Assembly (NCBI GenBank): GCA_014773175.1 | Contig: VXCM01000307.1 | Coordinates: 62,001-126,000, forward strand | Direction of reading: 5' to 3' | Length of the DNA stretch: 64,000 nucleotides | From: Lucifuga dentata | Taxonomy: Eukaryota; Chordata; Actinopteri; Ophidiiformes; Bythitidae | Shown: piece after piece, positions 25,001 to 39,000 of the stretch | Layout of the letters: the number at the start of each line of letters is the position of its first letter | Numbering within the stretch: position 1 is the first letter of the stretch | Notes under the pieces: generated by a model | Seen by the model: the letters and a program-made list of their open reading frames with translations, nothing else | What the model was told of the DNA's origin: nothing | Databases searched by the model: none | Program-made: the position numbers and the translations under genes

Positions 25001-28000
25001 CCCAATACATTTTTGATTCCTTTCAGTGCTGACTAAAAACATAAGCTATAATTTAAAATATAGTAGATTAAATTAATGTACCATTCAATGTGCCATTTGC
25101 TTTTATATACTGTAGAAACCAAACTTGGCTAAAATGATTCTCTCAAAACTATATGTAATCCTTTGACCTAGTTGTTGCTGTTGTTGCAAAATATTCAAAT
25201 ATAGTCAACGCGGCGAAGAAACTCTAAACATGCTATGCTACTTTACACTGCATTTAAACAATAATAGTTATCTGCAAGGTCAAAAGCTGATGTAATGAGC
25301 CTTCTGTGTAGCCCACTGCTGGTATGTATGTCACAGTTTGCAGCTCTTTCAACAAGTGGGGAGAGTAATGTTTGATCACTGGCCAAGGAAATTATGAGTA
25401 CATTATCATGCATTTAGCCATTTTGAAGGAGATTGCTTCCTTCTTTGTCTCCTAAGGAAATGAAGTCCGATGTACCTTAATCAAATTGGATTTGTCCCAT
25501 AGAAGTTTTATTTTAAATGTATTTTACACATCCATTTACAATATTTCATTCATCAACCATGATCATGACCACTTCATAGTTATGCAGTTCAACTCTAACC
25601 TCTGTTCTTGTCATATATCGCAGTGTTTTATTCACTCCCACTCAGGTATCGTCTTTCTAAGATCAGGGTCCGCTAATGGAGCTGCAACACTCTATGTTTA
25701 ACAGCAATATTTTCGTTGCTCATCCTAGTAGCTCTTACTTGAGGGATTAGTTTGGCAGTATGCCTTGGTCTGAGAGGTTTTGTGGTGCACCTTGAATAGA
25801 ATTCTTTGTATGCTGGCGTACATTTGTATGTGTGCATGTGTACAACTTTCCCATTCATCCAGAAACCTAACAAATTGCGCTTTGAGAGCTCCAGACACAC
25901 ACATGACATACTGCTGCGAAAAAGAAGCCCATTGATGATAGTGACCCTTCACTCTGGGAAATGGAGAGAGTGAGAGGGAGGAGGGAGAGAGTTGATGAAA
26001 TGCTTATTTTTGATGTGGGCCCAATGATAGCAGCCCCTTAGTAAATAATTTTACTCTGCTAGCCCTCTCCTCATTTGCCTCTTATACCCTCCTCCTGTCC
26101 ATCTGTATTGCTCTCTCATATTTACAGAGCTATTACGGGGTGCAGTGTACAGGTCAGGTCATGGCCGCCAACCAGCTGTCGAGGCGAGGTAGACTGCAGG
26201 CACATCTTTCTTTGCCTCATGGCCTCTGCTTTGTATCTTTCAGTCCTGTCCGTAGAACATTAGCAACAAAGTCACAACGCAGAGCTAACACACAAACAGA
26301 AGGTATTCATGTGTCTTCTGGGCCTGTAGCAGGACAGATGACAGACAGGTGTCTGACTGGACCAGAGAGAACATCTGTAGCAAACCTTCGTCATCTGTCA
26401 TTGTCCTCATATCATTTCCCTCTGTAGTCTTCAGATTAACACATGCTATAGCTTCTTCTCTAGCACAAACACACAAAGGAACTATGGTGGAAAAACCGCA
26501 TGAAAGATAGAGCTCATTGTTAAAGGGTCAGTCCATCCAAATCACATTAAACATTTTTTTCCAACTTGTCCCTAGTGCTGTTTAGTCGTGCCAATAGTTT
26601 CAGTTTTGTTTGTTGCTGAGATTTCTAATACTGGGATAATCCATGGACCATGGAAAAATGTTAAAAATGTTCCCATTGTGGTCGATGCATTGTCCAATTA
26701 TAATAGGGACATTTTTGCTATAAAGAGACATTGCTGTTGAGATTTTCACATGTAATTTTTTGTTGATTTTAGGGCCATAAACAAAATTCAATTTCCCTCC
26801 ATTGTACTGGGGAAGTGGCAGAAGTGGAGAAGATCTCAAAACCTTTGTAGTTATTGTAAAGTGTATTGTTTATACTTATTTACTATGTTACTTTGGTCAT
26901 TTATTTCTATTTTGTCTTATATCTTTTAGATTATTTGGAATTCCCCTTTTGGCCCATTTATACACAACCAGTTGGCCTGCCAGTCGTCAAGAACATGTCG
27001 ATAAATCTGATAATTATTTGCATTGAGTCATTAAGGCTGAGTTGCTATAGAGTGCATAGTCGGCACCCACACAGGCATGATGGCAGAACAGGCTGCACCA
27101 GGTCACTGCAGTCAACTGTAGCCAGAGGACACATTCCCAAACACAAAAATACATTACAAATATACACACATATAATGATAGAATAAAAGATTATCACCAA
27201 AGAAATGACAATGCATACTTAGGCAACACTGCTTGTAACAGCACTTCAGAGCACTTTTAGTTAATTTGTTCTTTTGGTTGATGGATTTATTGTTTCTAAA
27301 CTTCCTCACTCCATCACCACCTCCTCCTCCTTCTCCTCCTCCTCCTCCTCCGCTTGTACTCCTCATCTCCTCCAGCCCAAGGACTGCTGTGCATTTAGTC
27401 ACATTGCATATTTTAGCCTGCCATCTGGTCAGCCCTCCTGGCATCGCAGGGGGCCGCCCATCCTCTCATATTCATATTCCACTAGCATATTGTTCCCACT
27501 GCTTTTCTACTGCACAGCCCCAGCGCTTCTCTACTTCTTTATTTATTTCTACAGAAGAGGTTGGCTAGCAAACTGCACCCCCCTAATCGGCAGCTCTTCC
27601 AGTTGTCCTATCAAGTGTAACCTGGAGGCCCCTGGTAGAGCAATTAGAGCAGCCTCCCTGCCCACCTCTTGTAATGAAGCCCAGCACATTCCGGAATCTA
27701 TAGCCCCTTTAGTCTCCCCTAATGGGACATCATTATTGTCAAAGAAACAATGTAAATGGAAATGAACATACTCATTAGCCAGTCGCAGGGAGAAACCTTT
27801 GCCATTCTCAGCTTGCAACTCCTGATTTCAAACAAACACACACACACACACACAATTGAACCTCCTCTCTTTAGCTTCTCTGGACTACTACTCCAGCTTG
27901 CTNACACACACACACACACACAATTGAACCTCCTCTCTTTAGCTTCTCTGGACTACTACTCCAGCTTGCTCAATTCCTTTGGCATCATGGTTGTTTGTGT

Positions 28001-31000
28001 GTGCATATGTGTGCACTGAAGAAGATAATATGCATGTTTTAGTCAAGGTGAGAGGGGAATGAAATGAACATGGATAATTCCGTCATTGGCATTCACTTGG
28101 TGTTTCTACAGATGTTAATTGTTGCAGGGATTTTTTAATATCTGTAATTGAAGTGTGCTCAAGTACTCACCCCAGTGCTTCCTTGCTTACAACTCCCAGG
28201 GTGCATCTGTGCAGCGGTCCAGGTCTCTGTCCCCAGCCAGCAATGTGGATCCAGATCAGGGGTGGAGAAAAGGACTTCAACAGAGGATTCTGAACCTTGA
28301 GGAACTGCTGCAATTGAAGGTAACTTAGAGGAATACACATATATACTTTATTTTTCTCTCTCCTTTCATTAATCTGTTTAACTGCCCACTTTATTGCTAA
28401 TTTTCACTGTATGTCCTTTATATCTTGTAGCCCACATCAACCTCTATACATTCCTTTTTTCCTCTCTTAATCTTCTTGTGCCAAATTTCTCCCCACATAA
28501 CAGTGGCTATTGACTGCCAGTGGCTTTGAAGTACTTAAAAGTAGTAGTACCTGTGTAGGTAAAGTATTGTAGTGTTTGCAGCAGAAAGGTCTAATAGAGC
28601 CGCTTGTTGCTGTGACCAGTCTCCCCGATTGATTGCTACTATCAGGTGCAGGTAGTAAGAACGTCTTCAGTGTTCTAACAGTCACAGTTTCCAAAGGGTT
28701 CAATTGCGCTTCTGCTGCCACTGTCTCCTCCATGACCTTCTCAAACAATGTGTTACACACACACACACACAATTGTGCACGCAAACAGTCTGTGTGGGCA
28801 GTGAAACAGCAGGAGAGGAGCTACTCTGGTAAAAGTGGATGCAGCAGGACTCTCCCCTAAATGAATCAGCTTCATTGCTCTTTTAACCTTCATATGTCCT
28901 GTGACGTCTTTTTCTATTTCAAATTCAGTCCAGGCAAAAAAATTTTTTAGTATCACCAAAGAAACTATTGTTTCTGTTTTTTTCATGACTTTCCCTTAAT
29001 GCTGTCTACCTCCATGCCTTTCTTTATCATTCCCATGTCTCAGGCTGACCAGAGATTGAAATATTACGCAGAGGTCATTGCCCTATGAATCCCATAAACA
29101 CATTAGGCATCATTTTCTTGTCAGATCTGAAGTGTCTGAATTACATCACCAGCAGACACTTAGGCTAACAGTAATACTCAGCATAGATTTAGATGACACG
29201 CATGACTGTCTTAGTTAATGGTGCCATTTGTGTGGCTGGCAGTTGAAAGCCATTTAGCTAAGGTATGCACAGAAAAACTGTGATTGGCAACTCACATCTG
29301 TGGTCACATTCAAGAGGGCACTTGTGCACAGGCATGATTTCTGATTAACATTTTTTTCCTGTATGTGGCTCTGTGTCATATACTGCCTTTCATCAGTTGC
29401 ATTTGAGGCCTCACCTCTCACATTTTACAGTAACTTCAACTCAGTCCAGTCTGTTGATCCTATCCAATTCTTTCCAATAGAATGCCTTTCAAAATGGGCC
29501 AGTCTGTACCATTGACAAGTTGACCTTAACAGCTAACAGCAGCAGAAAAACAAACACTTCTCATAATGATGGCCTGTTTTTTTTTCCTCTTAGACAAACT
29601 TTAAAGTAAATAGTAGCAGTTGCTGTGTAATTATCTTTCAGCTTGAGAACATCCACAGATGTGTAAGCTGGTTGAGAAAGGGGCTGTATTGATCAGTGGG
29701 CAAGGTTCTGTGGCCTGATGACCAGAGCATGGCTGCCCAGGGGAAGCTCTATAAGGATCCTGGGAACCCATGATGTGCCTAATGCCCAGTCACTTGCACC
29801 ATCCAGCCCCCACTGCAATCAATCAGTCAGCCTCAACTCTTCTGTGTCCTCCCCCATCCCCTAGTTCCACCAGTTAACACTCTCTGGTCTGGCCCCTTTC
29901 ATTAGAGCCCTGTTTTTGAGAGGTTGGGGGCCTGCTTGAAGGGGCTGAGGATGTCTTGTAGATGTCCTCTGTGAATAATCCGCACTACGGAAAATCCATA
30001 CTTGTCACATTGGCTGTGTGAATGCTGTTTGTGTGTGTGTGTTTGTGTGCACGCACGTACGATTGTCAGCTGCATGTTTGTGTGTGTGCACTCTCCGTTC
30101 TCTTTGTCCTTGTTAATAATAACAGGGCTGAGGGCTTGCATTTCCCTCTCTGCAGGGCAGCCGTGTCATATCAGCAGTAAACAAGCCTCTTCCCTTCAGA
30201 AAGCGCTCGACAACTCGCCCTAGCCCTGGCCACTCAAGCAGAAACCTGTCCTGCACTTTTCCTTTCACTTTCCTTTTTGCTGCGCTCCTTCATTCTTCTG
30301 TTATATCTCTGTTCTCTCAATCTCTTCCCGCTTTTTTAATCAGCTGCTTTTCTCTCTCTCTTTTTTGCTGACTTTCTGCTGCTGTTTGTCTGGTCTGTGA
30401 AAGTGTTTTCTCCGTCATCCTCTCTGTTAAGGTCAGTGTAAAGTTTAATGGAGAAGACAAAAGAAATCTATTTGTCATCTTCTCTTACTCTACCTTAAAG
30501 CCAGAGTCCATTCTAGCTGTATTTTAAAAGCTGTCAACTACAGTGACAGGAACCCACACCAAAACACTTTCTTGTTACTCGTTCTTCACCAGAAAAAGTG
30601 TGGGTGCATGTATGTCCAAGTCCACCTGCAGTTCTGTGGTCCCATTGGCTGGTCATGTAAATATTGTCCAATAAAGTTGCCCAGTCAGGATGAAAACACT
30701 TTAGAAAAGAAGGAAAAGAAGCTAAAGCTACTGGACCTCTGTCAGACAGATGTGTTCCTGTAGACAGGATCAAAATGTGTGCATGGACAAGGGTTATTAC
30801 TTCCATGACCATGTTACTTCACTGCACACTGATTCCCTTCTTCAGGTGTTGTATGTTTTATTTCACAAAATTTGGGAGAAAAGAAATCTTGTCATCGTTT
30901 ATGCTTTACAGATAGAGGAGAATGAAGTGCTGAAAAGGGCTCACGATAAACGCCGTGAACGCTTGTGTGTGATCCAGGCCAACTACAGGACAATCAGAGA

Positions 31001-34000
31001 CCAATTGAAAGAGCTGGACTCCAATGGCTTGTGAGTACACTGTGGGATGTTTTGGCAACTTTGACATTTAGTGCGTTTATATCCACTTAAAGAAACCAGG
31101 GTACAATTGGCTTTTTTTCAGTAACCTCATTTCTTAAATGTAATGTAAATGAATAACATATACAGTATTTAGTAATTGAGGTAAGTGCCCAAGAGAAACC
31201 TGGTTAGCACAGCTTGATTTCATCAGGCAGAAGCTGATTTCTTGCATGGCTATATGCATTAATAGTTTTCTAACAAGGACAGAGAATATATTGACATGTA
31301 CCACCAAAAAAAGTTTCTCATATAAAAGTTGTAGTACAATTCAAATATGCCAAAACACTCAAGCCTTGGTTCAAAAGTATGGCTGGGATAAGGGAGAAAA
31401 GTGATTACTGACCTGTTGGTATATTTGCAGCACATTCATAAAACATACAGGTCCTGTGCATACACAAAACAACCTAGATAACTTTCAATTCTATCTAGCA
31501 TCAATCAGAGCTTTTTCAAAACATGTAACTCTCCTCATCTTATGTTAAATGCTTCAGCCTTATGAAACCACTCACAAATAGTCTCAGGGCCTCGTTGCTG
31601 TCCACATGTTGTCTGACAAGACCTGAGTACTGGATCTGGGGAAGTGGGAGAAACTCATCCCTTTGCCTTTGAAAAGCCCAAAGGTTTTAAGCCAAGTCAA
31701 TTTGGGCTGCTTTGTGCCAAATGTGTGTGCACTGCTTCTCCCTCAGCATTCATTAGGATGTGAGAGCCTGAGTCTGAAGGTGCTTGGTCCTCGGGGGGTG
31801 CGAGGTGTTTGAGAAGCCCTGTGGAGGGAGGAGGGGAAAAGAGAGAGGACCGTGTCCTGATTCATCCTGCTATCTTTACTAGAAGCTGCATGATTTTCAC
31901 ACAAAGAGGAGAATGTGCTGTCAAATGTCATCATATGAAAGTCTTGTTCTCTCCATTGTTCTCTCTCATCTTCTTCTTCCCACTTGTTTTGTCTTTGTAA
32001 CCTTTTTTTTTTTTTTTTTTNTTTTTTTTTTTTTTTTTTCCAGTTCTTCTTAAAAGTATTACTGAGGACATTGTATTTTATATAATATAACTAAAGGGTG
32101 TGTATGTTTGGTGGCCGTGAGGGAGCAAAGTGTTGACCCTGTCAGCTGTTTTCGCTCTGGGTTAATTAAAGAAAACAGCGGTGCAATGTGAGCCCGTGTG
32201 AAAGTGAAGCGAGTGAGAGAGCTTGTTCAGTGGTAGGCTCGACTTGGCTCATATCAGCTCAGTACAGCTCAACAGCATGTGTCTGAGACAGTTGGAACAA
32301 AGACAGAGATAAAGAGAGAAAACTGGCAGTCAACACCATTTGTGCCATTTTAGCAAGTTATCAAAGAAGTGTTTTGCCTGGTGAAACAGCATGTTTTTTT
32401 TTCTTTCTGAACTTTATGAAAACTTGAATATTGTAAGCAGAAAATGTTTTTGATTCCATAATAAGACAAAAATTATTCCAAAGCTAAGAAGTCCTACCAT
32501 TCCATATGGCTTATCTGACATAAAATTAATGAAATATGCAGTTTGCCCTTTTCACTCACTCATCCGTGGCACCAACCAGTCACTCAATGTTAAGATCCTG
32601 GCATTCATTTGGCATTAAGCCCAATCCTTAAATAGCTGTTAAATCCACCAGGGCAAAACTAGCCTGAATGAGACACAATAGAAAATGGCTTAAATACTCC
32701 CATTAGTGATGGGAAATCAGGCCCAACAAGCCACTGGGGATAGGCGTAGAGTCTCATTGCATTTTGAGCTTGTTAGGAATTTCCAGATAGCCTCCATGCT
32801 GTGTTTGTTGCCTTTTTGAAAACATTCAGAGGGTTATTTTTTTTCCCCCATTTTGTGTGTCAGACCAAATGAGTAATAACTATAAATCTCCCAACTTACC
32901 TGTATGTACACACCTTTTATATATACTGTGTGTGTGTCACAAATGAACCAAATTAATTAAAAGAATTTCTGAAGGTTTAAGTTGCCTTTTGCCAGAAGAA
33001 AAGTTATCATTTAACCCATTTATTACATAACAATATTTCAGCATGAATGTTTTAATTTGTCACTTACCACTGCATTAGCCTATAACTATACACTATTTAG
33101 ATATCACAGATTTTGATTCCCTTCATATCAATCTTTAGCTCATCAACAAAGTGAATTATTGATAGATATAAGCTGGTTACTGTGAGGGGAGCTCCTGACT
33201 GACAGTAGCTGTGTGTGTGTTAACCAGCGCCACCCAGGATAGAACAACCAGCCAATCATTAAGGAGGCTTAGGGCCCATTGCCTCATCAGCATGCAGCCA
33301 GTGTGCATTTGGGCACTCCCAGTGAAATCACCCTGCCATTCACCATTACCTCCATATTTTCCCAAAATGGTATAAAGGAGTAGGGGAAAAAGAAAAAGCC
33401 AACTTCTCATTTATATTAGAGAAGGGAGAAAGTTTTTTAATCAGACTGGGGATGATGGGGGTGAGTAAATAAAATTAAAGGTTATTAAAGCATCTGTACT
33501 CTGATCAAAGTTGCGCCCATAAACAGATTCCCCCTGAATCAGAGCAATTAGCCGCAGCGGCATGGAAAACTTCTCTCTATTTCCTCCTGCTTAATAATGG
33601 AAACTAGGATACCATAGGGGAGGAAGCACTGAGGCCTGAGGAAGATAGTTCTCTCTTGGCACCATGTTCAACAGTGTTTAGGTTCACTGTAAACAAATTA
33701 AAATGTATAAAGCTTTACCATATCTTAATAAAGCTTCATACACCTTACATAAGGATAGCAGTTGCTGCACCTACATACCTCAGAAATCTCACAGACCTAA
33801 AACAGAGCTGTGGGTAAAAGCTTACGTGCTGTACCTTTATGCCTCTAATTTTAACTTTCAGTGGAATAAGTAAAGGTGTATCAATCTTTGTGTATATGCA
33901 GTGAGATTATCCATTAAGTATCTTTGCACTCTGGGAAACTAATCCAAGGCTAGAGACACACACAGACACACACTCTCACAGACATGCAGAATGAAGAAGT

Positions 34001-35534
34001 TCAAGGGATCCAAATTGCTCACATGGGCATTACCAGTATTAAATGAAAACATGTGCGTTTTTCAGTGGACTCCAGCTCCCAGGAACTAGGGCTTAACTAG
34101 TATTAGCTTAGTGTGGCGGCATCTACGTAGCCAATAATGACCACAATAGCAGTGACTCTCACAATCCATTTCCACACCTCTACAACATTGATTGAGTGAA
34201 AATGAGAAAATGTAGTGGCTGCCTCTATGTGTACATAGGCATGTGCGTGTATGTGCATATCGGTGTGGGTATGACAAAAATGGTATTCATCTGCCATTTT
34301 TGCAATCTGTGGATTTCTCATTAAAAGCTGTTTTAGTGCACAAATGAAAGGCTAATTGGAAGTGAATGTGTTGGAGAGGTGGGCCAGGCTATGACTGATT
34401 GATGAGTTGGGGGCTATGTGGTGGCTCAGGGATTGTGGTGGGAGCAGTAGGGACTGTGAGTTCAATGGTGGGGGCAGGTACTAAGCACAGAGTGTCATTA
34501 AGTATTCATAAGTGAGGTGTAGACATTTGAATGACCTCATTTGTGAGTATGTTTTTGCCATTATTTACATTTGCATGGCACACAGCTCTGCTGCCCGGAC
34601 ACACAGGGCAGTGCCCTGGGCTTTGGGAAACATGCATACGTGTGTACATGATTTGCCACTCAGATGTCAAAGTCAAGGCTGCTCATTTGAATACTACTAA
34701 AGATGGTAAAATAAAAAAAATAAAAAAAGACAGAGTGGCCTCGTCACCCATGTGAATTTGCCTGAGGCAGTGAGATAATATACAGTTTGTTAGTATGTTT
34801 GCTCTCTCTTTCTGTGTGTATTTGTGTGTGTGTGTGTGTGTGTGTGTTGGGGGGAGGATGATTTGAGTAAAGATATGTGTTTAGTTTCTGTCTGTGTGAG
34901 CCTTTGCCTGTAAATCTGTACTGTCTCTCCACTCATATATTTTGTGTGTGTTTGTACGTCCAGGCAAAGTGGGAGGATGCACAAACGTGCAGAGCCGTGG
35001 CAGCTAAGACAAGAGAACAGTGATGCAGTGTGGAATGAACTGGCCTACATGAAAAACCTTAGCAGGAAACTGACCATTGAAAAGTAAGTCATCTGCTTCT
35101 ACAATTGCCTGGGCCACACATATAAAATACCAACACTAGATATTTGAGTACACATACAGATTCTTTCTCTCAATACACACATACTGACACACACTCCTAC
35201 TGTCCCTTCCTGTTTGTGGGTGTTAAAATCTGATTGTGCCCTTGTCAACTTTACAGCATTCACTTACCCCTCCACATCGTTAACTGCCAGCAGGGGCCAA
35301 AGCAAGATCATTAGACTCTATGCTCATTTGTAAAATTGGCTGCCTAAAAATTCACACATAAAAGTGCAGGAAGTAACATCACATTATCAGAATCCCAGGG
35401 TCTGTCTTTTTGAAATAATTGCTTTTTTTAATGGCACATTTATGCCAAACTGTAGTCATGTTTCTAGTGTTATTGAGTGTCAGTAAGAGTACTTTGAGTC
35501 TGTAGCTGTGGTAAAGTAGCCATTCAAGTTTTTC

Positions 35535-35585
<51 letters not shown>

Positions 35586-35602
35586 NGCCATTCAAGTTTT
35601 TC

Positions 35603-35655
<53 letters not shown>

Positions 35656-35968
35656 TTCCTGTCTTTCTTCCTGTCTGTCTTTCTTTTACTTTGTCTGTCT
35701 TTAGGCATAGTATAACCACAGCCTTTTTTGATCTAGAGAAGACCCTGTAAGTGTACCGCTAACATTGACTCTGTACAGTACAACACAAAGCTTGGCCTAA
35801 AGCCATAGTCCTCCTTTCTCCTCTCTCCCCAGGCCTTCACCTCTCTTCACCTCTTCTCCTCTATCCTGTGCCTCTATACCCTCCTCTTCTTCTCTTCCTA
35901 CGTCTCTTCCTGGTTTCCTCCCCTTGGCCCTCTGTGATGCTGCAGCTGAAGCCAGAATTCTGGTGCTT

Positions 35969-36009
<41 letters not shown>

Positions 36010-39000
36010 CTCCCTCGCGCCCACCCCCTCTACTGCTTTCCCCTCTGCTCACCCCCCTGCCCTGTCCTTCTAATCCCAGTTGAGCTCATTATGATGTAGC
36101 CCGACTGCCTCTTTCCAAGCCTGAGCTGTCCGAGCTAATTACAGGCTAGCAGCCCTAGTGCCGCCGATGCTGCCTGTTAAGGGATGTCCATCCACCTGCC
36201 TGCTTGCCTGGCCACAACTAAAGCTGAGTAGAGCAAAGCACTGGACGGTCTAGGGCAGGGGCATCAGGGGCAAGTAGACTGAAGTGAATATACCGGGTCC
36301 TTGGAACTGACCTGCGAGGGAAACCACAAGGGATGAAATGCGGCTGGCCCCCTTCCTAGCAGTGTACTGGCCTGTCCTCCTGACTAGTGTTCCCCTTCAT
36401 GTGCCCCTGACCAGCTTCACCTCATCTTCTCCATTCCCACCCCCAGGGCCCCTCCTTACCCAGCTGGCTGGTGCAACGTAAATTTGGCTGGGGTGTTTAA
36501 ACTTGTGTTTTAGAAAAAAAAAACCTTGCACATGTGTAAATGCACACACTTAAACATACAGAGCTCAGTTTGTTAAACCAAACAAAAGCTGCCTGTTTCT
36601 CTGGCACTCTGCGCTCAGTTTCTGTCATTACTTGTAGTGAGGAAGAGAAGTGAACAGGACAGGTGAGGTTACTACAGAGTATATAACTGCATGAAGCCAG
36701 TTTCACCAAACAGCTGTAAATTTATGATGGGCCCATGGTCATCCACCAACAAACACTTCAGCCAGGAAGTGTTGGGGCAATTGGTTACAGCTTGCTGTTT
36801 CGTTGACCGTATTATAATGAATGAGCTTGTGAAGGTTATGCATTACGTGTTAGCAATGATCCACTAATGGCTAATTAAATCCTAGCAGCCAATGTATTTA
36901 GGGCCAATAAAGGCCCTAAATTAAAAGCTTAGTGGCTATAGAGTATTTTCTTTAAATTCTCTTTGTCTCTAATTTTTCTATTCCTCACTGTCATGAACAG
37001 ATGCACCCAATGATGTCCTCCAAAGCATAACTTTTAAAACACTGTTTTGAGATCTAAATGACCGTTTCCCAGAATGAATATTGCAGGGATAATTTCTGCA
37101 GTGGGTCCTCCCTCTGTTGAAAGATGGATATCAAAACCATACTCCCATTATAGACCCTGTAATCTCTCTAGTTGTGCAAGAAGGTGAAAAAGGCCTTGTT
37201 TACCTTGTTTTTTTTGTTTTGTTTTTTTTTGGTAGCTGATTTGCTAGCCACCTGTAGCTCATGGATGCAGTGTGAAACATGTAATGCGTGTAGTTTGATA
37301 AATAAGTTTACCTTTTTACTAAAAAATAGAACACGACACTGAACTGTTAGAAAGTAAGTTTTCCTGTGACATCATTTTTGTCTCATAAGTTGCTTTGATA
37401 AGACACAATGGGATGCTCATTAATGAAAATTACTAGCACATCAGAAATGTCTCCAGTTTATTGTTACCATATATACTCGAGTATAAGCCGATCTCGTGTT
37501 TAAGCTCACCCCCTGATTTTGACCTGCAAGTTTAGATTTGCAAGCTCACCCCCTGATGTTGTGCCATCAATTTATTTGTTTAGCAAATTACCTGTTTTTA
37601 TGGGTATTGTCATAGTATTCCTGTGATTTTCTGAAAATAATCCACGTACCAGTACCAGTAAACATGATATTTATTTCAGCAACTGATATTAGCTGACATT
37701 AACTTTTCCGGACTCCTCTTCCTTGTCTGAATCGTCAAACAGTTCATTCCATTCCTGCTCTGTGTAATGTATGGTACAGTACCGATATATGAAACAGCAC
37801 TTTTATAAGGTCATCTCTGATTGGGTCATTCTTTTGTCTTTGACCAATCACAACAGCGCTTTACTGGCCGTCATAAATGGCCGCTGCAAAATGTGCTGGA
37901 TAAGATGTTTAGTCAGGAAATATCTCATTTTAAGGTATGATTTAAACTATTTTCCATGGGTAGTGGTAATGGGTAGTATTTCCACCCCTGGAAATTTAGT
38001 TTTCTGGGATCAAATTTGAATTTCTCGTGTATAAGTTGACCCCTCAATTTGCTTTGTGAAATTTGGTAATAAAAACTCAGCTTATACTTGAGTATATACG
38101 GTAATCACAATCATGCAAGGTGTCAGTGAATTTCAAGGTTGCTCATTAACTGCCAGATTCAGTTTCTATATTTTAAAACTGTTGATAATTAATTAAAACT
38201 CAAAATCTCTCTTAATAGAGCCTAAAGAAAAAAGTTTATGCATCTATGCCAAAGTTCAGTTTATTAGTTTATCAAGTTTATTTCATGGCAGAATATAAAT
38301 CTCAAAAATAGCATAAGATGATGAAAGACTAAAATGACACATTTGCATATACAGTGGATAAATCTTTAAATGTTTTAGTTTTTGGTTTATTTAATAAAAC
38401 GCTCCTGTAGTATTTGAAGTCTTGCATACTCAATGTGTTTTAGATTCCATTTTTAATTTTTGTTAGAAAAGGCTAACCTTTTTCTTCTTTGATTTTGCTG
38501 GCTACAGTATTAGATATGATTCAAGTTAATCAATCTCTGGGAAAATTTGTAATTGGAAAAGTTGCAGTGGCATGTTGTCCATAGCAAATGAACATGATAA
38601 GACAAGGATTAACCCTGTCCACAGCACAATATTTACTGATGTTAGGCAGCTCATGATTTCAGCTTGTCTTGTATTGGCTTCTCTATTTAGCCCCATTATG
38701 TAGTCAAAAAGACATCTAACAACTAATGGCCCTTTTCCACTATGAGGCTGAACCACACCGAGCTGGGGGTCTACTTCTGTTTCCATTAGACTTGCAGCTG
38801 AGCTAAAGCCAGCTGAAACATCAGGGGGTTTTTTGCCTTAAATTGGCCTCTCTTTTATATAACCACCAGAATACATTTTCAGGCTTATAACATGAAGATC
38901 CCTGTATAGTACCAGTATTTCACTTGTCTAAAATGTACTCAGGAGTATCATGATAAATGATCATTACAAAGTCAAATGATCTAGTTGATGACATCCAAGA

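Larger units (their letters stand above)
24392..28199. other. cntln intron H-I
   Basis: About 3.8 kb. Contains a MITE-like fragment (26520-26850), a TCC repeat (27320-27351) and an artefactual duplication at 27836-27970. A 163-codon open frame over 27274-27765 is low-complexity and without splice context; not called. Confidence 0.75.

Noticed and set aside
27274..27765. 163-codon plus ORF
   Set aside because: Begins in a CTC repeat and is low-complexity Ser/Pro; no recognisable protein.
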